Assembly (NCBI GenBank): GCA_001687465.1
Contig: LVLI01000254.1
Span: forward strand, 1 to 19,257
DNA: 19,257 bases
Direction: 5' to 3'
DNA from: Halocafeteria seosinensis
Taxonomy: Eukaryota > Sar > Bigyra > Bicosoecida
Shown here: positions 8,615 through 17,700 of the stretch, piece after piece
How positions within the stretch are numbered: position 1 is the stretch's first letter
Layout: each line of letters opens with the position of its first letter
Translations under genes and position numbers: made by a program
Notes under the pieces: generated by a model
What the model saw: the letters and a program-made list of their open reading frames with translations, nothing else
Told to the model about the DNA's origin: nothing
Databases searched by the model: none

Positions 8615-11600
8615 ATGGGAAGTACAGGCGATAGCGACCAACCCCATCCCCATCCCGACTCTCCATTGAGGGTTTCAGCACCTCTATGGCCTTCCACAGA
8701 GCTGGAGAGTGATGGACGACAAGGACAGAGGGACGAACCGGAGAAGAAACACGGTGAAAATGGTTCACCGGGAAAACCAGCAGTTATGCCGTATAGAGCG
8801 CTGCCAGACCATCGGAAAGATGCGCGTCAAACGTTCCCGGTACAGGCGAGTTTGGTGGAGCTTCTCACCAAGTCCTACCAAGGTGATCGTGACGACAGTA
8901 ATAGGTATGTATCGTTCAAGAACACTGAGTGTAGTAGCGATGCGGTGGTCAATAATTGCATTAGTGTTCGCAGATTTCATGGGAAAGGCGAGGCAGTATT
9001 TCTAGATGGACGCACATACAGGGGAGATTTTCACAAAGGAGAAATGCATGGGACAGGACTCCTTATATGGCCTAGTGGTGTTGCGTATGAAGGAGACTTC
9101 ACACACAACCGTCTAACTGGAGTGGGATGCTATGTATGGCGCGACGGCTCATCATATTCAGGCCGGGTGGTTGACGGAGTGCGCCATGGTCGAGGAGCGT
9201 TACGTTATCGTAGTCTAGAAACTCACCCGATTCCCTCGACAGGAAGCGTTGAATCTCTCAATTCTATTCACGAAATGCCTTGGGAAAGAGAGTACGTTGG
9301 AGAATGGGCATCTGGACAACGACAGGGTCAAGGAACCACATATTATTCGCCGGATAAGGATTGCTTTTACTGGGGTGAATGGCAGGCCAATCTTCGACAT
9401 GGTTCGGGAGTATTGCAATATGAAGATGGTGCTACTTACCACGGTGATTGGAATCAAGACAAGAAGCATGGTAGTGGAGATATGGTTTGGGTATCAGAAG
9501 CAACAGTGTATTCCGGGGAATGGAAAGATAACCAACCCCACGGGCGAGGAAAGATGGTGTGGTTGCTCAGCTCCCCTTCTGGATACAACACAGGGTTTCA
9601 AAACTCGGTTACTTCGGCGTTATCTAACCAATACGATGGATATTTCCGAGATGGAAAACTCCATGGCGCCGGTATCTTCTTGTATGCTGATGGAAGTCTA
9701 TACTTGGGGAAGTGGCAGGATGGAGACAAGGTGGGATCGGGGGTCTACGTAGACCAAAAGGGACATGCCAGGGCAGGAACGTTTGACAAGAAGATGGACG
9801 TAAAGGGCACGTCTTTTCGACCGAAAGAGAAAACTGTGCCAGGGTTCACCAGTCGCTCTGCTGAATTAGGGATTCACGTCGAAGATTTGCTCCCGGTTGA
9901 GGGTCAGGAGCATCGAGATTTCGTTATGCAAGAAGTCGCTGCGGTCCTATTGCGTTGGAACACGGAGTTGCGGAGAGTGTACGACTTTTATACAGATCTG
10001 CTCCCGGCTGAGCAGCCGACTATTCACTCGTTTCAAATATATCCTAGTGGGGAACGATCCCCCAGTCTTACCATCGAGAAGGCTCTTGAACAGGCGTTCC
10101 ACAAAATTGATTACAGACCTGGGAAGCTCCAGCCTCACGAGGTGTTTGCGGGACTCAATGGACAGTCGAAAAATACATACTGCATGGCACGGGGAGAGTT
10201 TTGGGCCTTCATAGAGCATTTAGCACTAGTTGATCCATCGATGGGTAAGACGGAGATAGACCAACTGTTGTTGCATTCCCGATTGAGGAAAATGGTCGGT
10301 GTCTATGATGCCTTGATAGACACTGAGAGTTGGCAGGACACAATGAAAGAATATGAAGGGCGGAAGTCTTCGCTGTCTTCGCTTCCACGGAACAATCAGC
10401 GTCGAGATAGCTACACAGTTGAACAGGAAGGGCAAGGGGCAACAAAACGGGGAGAATCAGATGATGAATCTTCTGCAATGGAAGCAGATTCGCAAGACTC
10501 TCCAGTGCCGAAAGTGAGTACGTCGAGTTTGCAATTTTACGTCCAGTGGATTGAAAAGGAGATTTGTAATAGCCATGATCCTGACCAACCAGTGCTGTTT
10601 CGGGAATTTGAAGAAATGCTGGTCCGGATCGCAGTCCTCTGGGAAGCTCAATTTGGGTCTGGAGAAAATGAATGTAATGATGCACCAGCTGCGTACAACA
10701 GTATGGAGCATCAGTTTTCTTCGTTGGCAAGAGAGTCCATTGAACAATTGACTACCGAGCTTTTTCCGGCTGCTGACACTCGACGCCATTCTTTGCACGA
10801 GAATTCGTTCTCAATGAAGAGCCAAGATTTGCTTAACACTATTCCCTCCGTTGTGCTTGACTCTTCAAGTATGGGGATGAAGGAAAACACCGCTGAGGTT
10901 TCAACCGTCAAACCTCAGACTGCTTTAGCCGCTACTTTGGAGAAATTTTTGTGGACATGCGTTCGACCAATTGCGATCTTGGTGAAAAAATTTAGCATGA
11001 GAGGTTCGCAAGGTCAGCAGCAAGAATCGAATGACCGACCTGTCCAACCTTCTACTATTGTTCACAATCTCAATACTTTATGTGGTCGGCGCGTTCGGAC
11101 GAACTTGATCCAGAACCCGAAAGCTCGGAATGTTTTTTATCGATACCAAGATGATCTTTGGAGGACGTATCTAACTGTGTCCTCTATACAGGGGAAACTG
11201 CCGATATCACGTTGCTCTACTGCTGATTCTGATGTTAGCCGAGCCATTCTAGGCTCTATACACTATGCTAGCTCGCAAACTGAGGGTAAGTCCAGACGCT
11301 TGGGGTCACAAGTCGTTGTTGTACAACAGCTGTGTAAGCTGCTGCATGACTGCCGCTTAATGGACTCCTGCTGCGATGAGGTGATGTTATATAGTCTTTT
11401 GGCATGTGCTATTTTCGGAGAGGAGGCTGTGTACGCTTTATGCAATCAATGCCCAAGTGACTCCACATCCAAGCGAGTTTACAATGTACTAGTTGAAATA
11501 CAGCGACAGACTGAGTTTAGTGAAAACGAAGATGGTTTTGATGAAATTAGCGAAGAAGCTGCTTTAGGAAGACAAGCGAGTCAGAGCTCCACAAGCGTCC

Positions 11601-12490
11601 GTGAGCAGTCGTCCATCAACGAAGAGAACGAACAGGAGGTTTCAAAGGAAGATAACGAAGAGGAGTCAAACAAGGGAGGGGAAGAGCTGGAAGATAGCCT
11701 AACTCGTAGCCCCAGCCCCATCGACCAAGAGTTTAACGGCGAGAGAGAAGAAGAAGAGGCGGACGAGGGGAAAAAACCCGATGAAGCAAACCACTCGAGT
11801 AGGACCTCGCACACTGACAGTGGCTATTCATTTTCAACCCTCTTGCTCCAGTACGTTGGACCCAGGTCTGCACTCTGCTTTCCCGAGTTTGTGGATTTTC
11901 TCATACTCTTCTGCCTGGCTAACTACGTGCTTCAAAAGGAAAGAGAGAAAGCGTTGGAGACTTGGAAGCAACGGAAGGATGCTTTGGAGAAAGCAGAAGG
12001 ATCAGTCAAGGAGGCGCGACAGGGAAATGTCGAAGCAGCCAGAGAATTTATGCAAGGCTTCATTACTGCAGGTGTAGAGCCTACGACTGCCAACGCTAAA
12101 GGTGGTAAAGGCGCTGCTGGGAAGAAAAAGGCTACCCCAGCTCCAAAGAAAAAACGTTCCCCGAGAACAGGCAAGGATTCGCCTACGGAAGAGACTCCCA
12201 ACACAGGGCCGACCGCGGAGGAGCTGAAGATACTCAAACTTGCAGTGCCCACGAAACCCGTGACATTGCATCTGAGAGATAGTGACCGCTCACTCGAAGG
12301 AAAGTTTTCTAGTTTTCTAGAAGATATCTTCTTCAGGAGAATCCATCTTCCGAATTATGCGGAGACACTCCAGCCACCAGATGGTGAAGGGGCTACTTCT
12401 CCAGCACACTTTCCTCGGCCTCAACAACCAGTGAGTCGACCGGGGTCGCGATCATCCCGTCGCGGCTCCCATCATTCTTTAAACTCATAG
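8615..12490 (+). CDS. RSPH10: Radial spoke head 10-like MORN-repeat protein, intronless
   Basis: Likely axonemal protein of the radial spoke head. The ATG at 8615 is the first in a frame open from 8444, giving 1291 residues. About nine MORN repeats plus one partial lie at residues 119-398 (for example YRGDFHKGEMHGTG, YHGDWNQDKKHGSG, YDGYFRDGKLHGAG). Next come blocks shared with RSPH10B proteins: VLLRWNTELRRVYDFY (about 443), EFWAFIEHLALVDP, PVLFREFEEMLVRIAVLW, and SALCFPEFVDFLILF near 1090. Additions beyond the usual ~870-residue animal protein are an acidic Glu-rich stretch (about 963-1060), a helical KEREKALETWKQRKDALEKA segment, a Lys/Pro/Ala basic stretch, and a Ser/Arg tail (GSRSSRRGSHHSLNS). 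No intron interrupts 3.9 kb, unlike the two genes on its left. The last 1.2 kb is duplicated at 13475-14643. RSPH10 identity rests on architecture; a different MORN protein is possible. Confidence 0.85.
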   Translation: MGSTGDSDQPHPHPDSPLRVSAPLWPSTELESDGRQGQRDEPEKKHGENGSPGKPAVMPYRALPDHRKDARQTFPVQASLVELLTKSYQGDRDDSNRYVSFKNTECSSDAVVNNCISVRRFHGKGEAVFLDGRTYRGDFHKGEMHGTGLLIWPSGVAYEGDFTHNRLTGVGCYVWRDGSSYSGRVVDGVRHGRGALRYRSLETHPIPSTGSVESLNSIHEMPWEREYVGEWASGQRQGQGTTYYSPDKDCFYWGEWQANLRHGSGVLQYEDGATYHGDWNQDKKHGSGDMVWVSEATVYSGEWKDNQPHGRGKMVWLLSSPSGYNTGFQNSVTSALSNQYDGYFRDGKLHGAGIFLYADGSLYLGKWQDGDKVGSGVYVDQKGHARAGTFDKKMDVKGTSFRPKEKTVPGFTSRSAELGIHVEDLLPVEGQEHRDFVMQEVAAVLLRWNTELRRVYDFYTDLLPAEQPTIHSFQIYPSGERSPSLTIEKALEQAFHKIDYRPGKLQPHEVFAGLNGQSKNTYCMARGEFWAFIEHLALVDPSMGKTEIDQLLLHSRLRKMVGVYDALIDTESWQDTMKEYEGRKSSLSSLPRNNQRRDSYTVEQEGQGATKRGESDDESSAMEADSQDSPVPKVSTSSLQFYVQWIEKEICNSHDPDQPVLFREFEEMLVRIAVLWEAQFGSGENECNDAPAAYNSMEHQFSSLARESIEQLTTELFPAADTRRHSLHENSFSMKSQDLLNTIPSVVLDSSSMGMKENTAEVSTVKPQTALAATLEKFLWTCVRPIAILVKKFSMRGSQGQQQESNDRPVQPSTIVHNLNTLCGRRVRTNLIQNPKARNVFYRYQDDLWRTYLTVSSIQGKLPISRCSTADSDVSRAILGSIHYASSQTEGKSRRLGSQVVVVQQLCKLLHDCRLMDSCCDEVMLYSLLACAIFGEEAVYALCNQCPSDSTSKRVYNVLVEIQRQTEFSENEDGFDEISEEAALGRQASQSSTSVREQSSINEENEQEVSKEDNEEESNKGGEELEDSLTRSPSPIDQEFNGEREEEEADEGKKPDEANHSSRTSHTDSGYSFSTLLLQYVGPRSALCFPEFVDFLILFCLANYVLQKEREKALETWKQRKDALEKAEGSVKEARQGNVEAAREFMQGFITAGVEPTTANAKGGKGAAGKKKATPAPKKKRSPRTGKDSPTEETPNTGPTAEELKILKLAVPTKPVTLHLRDSDRSLEGKFSSFLEDIFFRRIHLPNYAETLQPPDGEGATSPAHFPRPQQPVSRPGSRSSRRGSHHSLNS

Positions 12491-12910
12491 ACCGGTCACG
12501 GATACATAAAATGAACAAAACCAATATATAATATTTGGCAGTGTCCCTGGTCATCCCGTTCTCTTAGGAACCAACAATCTAACGTGAATTACTACGTTCG
12601 TATATTGTAAACGAAGCATGAACTTTAATATTGTGGGAAGAGTGTGGATGATGGTGACAAAAAATTCATTAATACATCGAGAAGGCGCTGCTGTCAACAA
12701 AAATTTCCAGATTCCATGCAAGGTTGTTTTGGAGAGCCGAGATGTTTCATCCACCTGTTAATGAAGAAACGGAGGGACCTACTATTTCTCACCGAATGAG
12801 CAACACTGGTTGATAGTTTCTTTCGTGCATTCTTCATATTCTCCGAAGAGACTGTAAATACATAGGATCAAAACAGCGGGTCTATTTCTTCTCTTGATAT
12901 TCCACGTCTA
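12491..12910. other. Convergent intergenic interval
   Basis: This is the 3' flank of the RSPH10-like gene facing the 3' end of the minus-strand fragment. Parts of it resemble the flank after the second RSPH10 copy (aggaaccaa...tctaacgtg here, gggaaccaa...tctatcgtg at about 14693-14713; tttcatccacc at about 12742 and at 14723), so the duplicated unit extended past the stop codon. No gene is seen. Confidence 0.5.
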
Positions 12911-13450
12911 TTACCAATGGTCCACGGCTTTCACCATGGCGACGCATGAACGAGAGGTGTGACGTCGGTAATACTCTTGCCGCGATTTGTAAAATTTCTC
13001 AAAGATATCGATGTACTCACTGGGGATATCGTCTTGTATGTCCTCCCAATCAGGTGCAAACTCCAATGTGAGACGAGATAGCAAATGAGGACAGATACTG
13101 GTGCGCCACAGCAATTTTCTCGTACGTACCTGCCCGATATTCCCCAGACACGCTGGTAGTTAAATCTATAATTTCTTCTACTTCGTCTTCATCAACGGGA
13201 GAAGTGACGTGTATCTCTAGCTGATTTAATGTGTAAATGTATTCTGGAACGGCCTCTACAGCTCTCTGAAGGGAATCCGATAGATCTTCTTGTTCTGCCT
13301 TAGGTTTTTCTTCCCGTTTTCCACCTGCAAAGAACGGTTTAAGAGAATAGCGCATACAATAGTCGGGGCATACTGCAAACCGCGCCTTCACGAATTTTCT
13401 CCCAAGCGGCAAATAAACGGTCCTTGATGCCTGTGTACATATAGGCATTC
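12911..13450 (-). CDS. Unknown-family gene fragment, three 3' exons, 5' end lost
   Basis: Family not recognised. On the minus strand three coding pieces can be linked: 13450-13374 (NAYMYTGIKDRLFAAWEKI), 13324-13130 (acidic, with EVEEIIDLTTSVSGEYRA) and 13032-12911 (IPSEYIDIFEKFYKSRQEY... to a TAA). Proposed introns are 13373-13325 (49 nt, gtatgc...ttgcag) and 13129-13033 (97 nt, gtacgt...acaag); the second acceptor is poor and another junction is possible. The first exon is preceded by ttgtatttcag, a good acceptor, but only ~24 bases further upstream begins the duplicated RSPH10 segment on the opposite strand, so no 5' exons are present next to it. It may be a gene remnant stranded by the rearrangement, or its 5' exons may start elsewhere. 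The charged, helical composition and intron use look like a real former gene. Confidence 0.45.
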
Positions 13451-13474
13451 CTGAAATACAACGCTAGCACAACA

Positions 13475-14643
13475 AAGTCCAGACGCTTGGGGCCACAAGT
13501 CGTTGTTGTGCAACAGTTGTGTAAACTACTGCATGACTGTCGCTTAATGGACTCTTGCTGTGACGAGGTGATGTTGTATAGTCTTTTGACATGTGCTATT
13601 TTCGGAGAGGAGGCTGTGTATGCTCTATGCTGTCAATGCCCAAGTGCAAGCGAGTTTACAATGTACTAGTTGAAATACAGCGACAGACTGAGTTTAGCGA
13701 AAAGGAAGGTGGTTTTGATGAAATTAGCGAAGAAGCTGCTTTAGGAAGACAAGCGAGTCAGAGCTCCACAAGCGTTCGGGAGCAGTCATGCATGGACGAA
13801 AGGGACGAACAGGAGGTTTCGAAAGAAGGAAACGAGGAGGGGCCAAACAAGGGAGGGGAAGAGCACGAAGATAACTTAACTCCTAGCCCCAACGAACTAG
13901 AGGATAATGACGAGCGAGAAGAGGGCAAAGAAAACGATGAAGCAAACCAGTCGAGTAGGACCTCGCACACCGACAGTGGCTATTCATTTTCAACCCTCTT
14001 GCTCCAGTACGTTGGACCCAGGTCTGCACTCTGCTTTCCCGAGTTTGTGGATTTTCTCATACTCTTCTGCCTGGCTAACTACGTGCTTCAAAAGGAAAGA
14101 GAGAAAGCGTTGGAGACTTGGAAGCAACGGAAGGATGCTTTGGAGAAAGCAGAAGGATCAGTCAAAGAGACGCGACAAGGTAATGTCGAAGCAGCCAGAG
14201 AATTTATGCAAGGCTTCATTACTGCAGGTGTAGAGCCTACGGCTGCAAATGCTAAAGGTGGTAAAGGCGCTGCTGGGAAGAAGAAGAAGGCTACCCCAGC
14301 TCCAAAGAAAAAACGTTCCCCGAGAACAGGCAAGGATTCCCCTACTGGAGAGACGCCCAACGCAGGCCCAACCGCGGAGCTGAAGATACTCAAACGTGCA
14401 GTGCCCACGAAACCCGTGACATTGCATCTGAGAGATGGTGATCGCTCATTCGAAGGAAAGTTCTCTAGTTTTTTAGAAGACATTTTTTTCAGGAGAATCC
14501 ATCGTTCGAATTATACGGAGACGTTCCAGCCCTCGAATGGTGAAGACGGTACTCCAGCACACTATCCTCGGCCTCAGCATCCAGTGAGTCGACCGGGGTC
14601 ACGATCGTCGCGTCGTGGTTCTCATCATTCTCTAAACTCATAG
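13475..14643 (+). pseudogene. Partial duplicate of the RSPH10-like gene, C-terminal third, frameshifted
   Basis: Matches 11288-12490 from aagtccagacgc to the stop codon, with diverged homology continuing into the 3' flank. Near 13645 a 10-base deletion relative to the parent shifts the frame. Before it the copy is in the parental frame but has no start; after it the parental frame is open for about 330 codons to the stop at 14641-14643. An ATG at 13591 in the second frame could in principle start a 350-residue product whose first ~19 residues are out of frame with the parent. Later indels are multiples of three. Early differences from the parent are mainly synonymous, and 13972-14165 is identical to 11816-12009. 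Lacking the MORN region and its own start, it is best called a pseudogene, although the long open frame could be translated. Confidence 0.88.
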
Positions 14644-14774
14644 ACTAACATTCACATATAAAAGGCACAAAGGAGTTTGTCATTGTTCCGAGGGAACCAA
14701 GATTTCTATCGTGTATTTTTTCATCCACCGTGGTAAGCGATGCCGTACACTAGTGGATTCATCAACTTATCTGC
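14644..14774. other. Short convergent spacer
   Basis: 131 bases between the stop of the RSPH10 copy and the stop of the membrane-protein gene on the other strand. The left part resembles the 3' flank of the parental RSPH10-like gene; nothing else is seen. Confidence 0.6.
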
Positions 14775-17700
14775 TTATCGTCTGTATCGCCTTGCTCTCA
14801 CCTTCGTTACCGGGCGGGTGCCCTTCATTTCGACCCTAGCATAGCTAGGCCTTGACAGCACCTGAATAGATTCCTTTGCAAGAGTGTGAGAGTGGTCTGA
14901 CCTAGAAGCAGGAAGATTAGGTAATTCCTTCGTTCTGGTTCTTGGCAAACCGGCCAAAGGATTCAAACTGAGAGCGAACTGCTCAGCTCCCTCTAAACGA
15001 CGACGCTTTGACGCTTCTGTCTCAACTGCTCTCCGACACTGACACCGACAAGACCGAAGCTGCCCCCACACTCTTGTGAGCGTGCTAGCAAGTAAATTTT
15101 TACCCTTCTCAGCCGCACCGGGAGTCAGCGTGAGCAAGACTAGGGAGAACGTACAGAAAAGCAAAACATGTAGCGCTACGAGAAGAAACCTCAAAGCCGT
15201 TTCCTCTACTGTAGTAATGCTCTGGATGTGGACGGAAAACGGGAAGAGCAACAGGCCTACGTAGCAGTTGACTGCGGCAACAAACAGCATGAGCCCCTCC
15301 AGGGAATTCAAAAGGTGATGACGATACGGCCTAATCGTCCCAAGGATTCCGTAGGAGCCAAGGATAATTAGACAACTGCCAACCATTTGCTTCGATGGGG
15401 CGTAAATGAAAACCGCCACAAGCAACAGTAAGACCTTACGAAGTAAAATGATCCCCTCCCAAATGTAGCCGGAATGGATTACCCGAAAGCCGCCTACGAA
15501 TTTGATAAACTCCTTGTAATTTGTCATGGTGCGCGCACGAGAATGCCACCACAAGAGGATACAAGGTATCATAAGCGACCAACCCACAACGAAAACTGCC
15601 AAGGATATTGTTCCGACTATCTCCATTCTCCGGAATTCCTCACTCTTTGCTTCGATGGTCACGTCGATTGCCGCCCTAACACTCGATTGTATCTTCTCGG
15701 GATGTACATCCACGCTTCTAAGCGTTACATCCGTCACAGTTTTGTGTACCAAGTTTAGAACCAGTACCATAGAGTACGATGAGTCCATAACCCAACGGCG
15801 GCATCGAAAATTGGTACGAGCGTTGATCATTTCAGCCAAAGCATGCAGGACGAAGAGGAAGATACTTAACGCATAGGGGCTTATCATTACCGCTACCGAT
15901 ATTTCCGACGCTGAAGTATTTGTCGCACAGCGAACAGGCGCAACATTGCTGGGGTTCATTGTGGCAGCTTGCGCTGCAGAATTGAGCCACTTTAGTGGCC
16001 CAGAAAAAGGGCTAATTTGCATTTGGCCGATCGCAGAGACTATCTGCAAGTAATCTATGAACATGAGCAACAATTTCTTAAATGATTCCCATTGAGTATT
16101 TTGTTCATTGTGTTCATTTCGTAGCATGGTTAGATGCACCGCCTCTGAGTCATTGAGTTGGGAGCGATGTTCGTCAACCTGTACAGTTTTCCACCTTTCA
16201 TTGGTACCATGCAACGGGTTCCGGAAGAAGCCAATGAGTGGGTCTTCTCGCTCACCGTTCTCTTTCTCCCGACCGGAATTTCGACTAGAGTGGGCAGTAA
16301 TGCCTAGCAGCAACAGAAAGACGAAACACGCCAAAAATCCTGCGATTACTGCGTTTCGCTTCTCTGCTGAGCATTTTACGCACCTGCCATCAAGGAGTTT
16401 TACATGCTCGCGTGCGCATCCACCGCAGAGAACCCCTGTATACCCTTCCTGACAGTTTACCTGGAATGCACTTTGATTGACAACGCAAGCATCAGTAGGT
16501 TTACACTTATGAAATTTGACAGGTTCTCCGGAAATGATTCTTGCCACGACCTCTGAGGCTTTTGGCTTTGAAGTAATCGGCATGTTACATTCTTTACACC
16601 AATGACCTGGGAGCATTCGAAGAACACCATTCCTGCAGCGAACACCAAACTCTGGACACGGATGACAGTTTGATGCCCTTTCCAACGAGAAGTAGTTCTG
16701 TGGACATGGGCGGCAAAATTCAGTTTTGGTCGCGCGTGGCTGGAACCTTCCCTGCCTACAGGGCTCACAAGTTTGCAAGTCGGAAGCATAAAAGCTCCCC
16801 TCTTTGCAAAGACACTCTGTTCCACTTTGGTCCGGTGTTTGTTCCTCTGGGCAATCTACTGGTAACGATGTAATATTTAGAGGAGACCCCCGTAAGGACT
16901 TTTCACCAACTTTTACGTCAAGAACAGCTTCTCCAACAAGCTTAAATACAAGTTGAAACCTAAATGAAGTGACTGTGTTCCCTTTACTCAATTTGATATG
17001 TGGTCTGAAATCAAATGGAAGCACATTCATGGGAGAAGCAAACTCGATTGTGAAAGGCGGTTCGGTAGTATTTGCATTTGCCTTGCTCAGCGAGGGAAAG
17101 TATACTGCATGTGCCGGACCAAATCCAAAACTGTCAAGCAAGACCACTTTTCCTGAAATATTGCTGCCAATACGTGCAGTTACGTTGCCAACCAGCAAAT
17201 AGGAAGAACGAGCGGTAGCATAGCCTGGTTCAAAGTGGAGGGGCAGAAACTGCTCCACTGGGTCTGGGTAGGTGTTTCCAACCTTTGACGTAGAAATAGC
17301 AAATCGCACAGATATGCTACTTGGAACGACGTCTGCAAGCTCAAGCGTACAACCGAACGACAATGGTAGTCTGTGGTTTGTGTAGCTTACGCTCAATACC
17401 AGTTCCTTCGTTTCTCCTTCAGCGAAGAAGAATTCTGTGGGGGTGACAGCAGCCCATGGAGTTAACCGAAGCATGGAAGTTGACAGCGACTTAATGGCTT
17501 CAAGAGGAAGGCGTATCCCTGCTTTTTTTGTCGGTATCTTATTTGTGGCATTTGAAACAAATAATGAAAAGTCAGTCAGGACGGCACGGAGGGGGCCTGG
17601 TTCAACGTTGACCACGCTCATTCGGATGTCTTTCACATCGTGAGGTGAAAACAAGATCTCATTTGGCGAAGGAACACAAGTAAATATCGGTGTTGTCCGC

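Noticed and set aside
11932-12271. Minus-strand frames opposite the RSPH10-like C-terminus, also present opposite its copy at 14088-14483
   Set aside because: They are antisense shadows of the repetitive charged coding sequence and are shared only because the region is duplicated.
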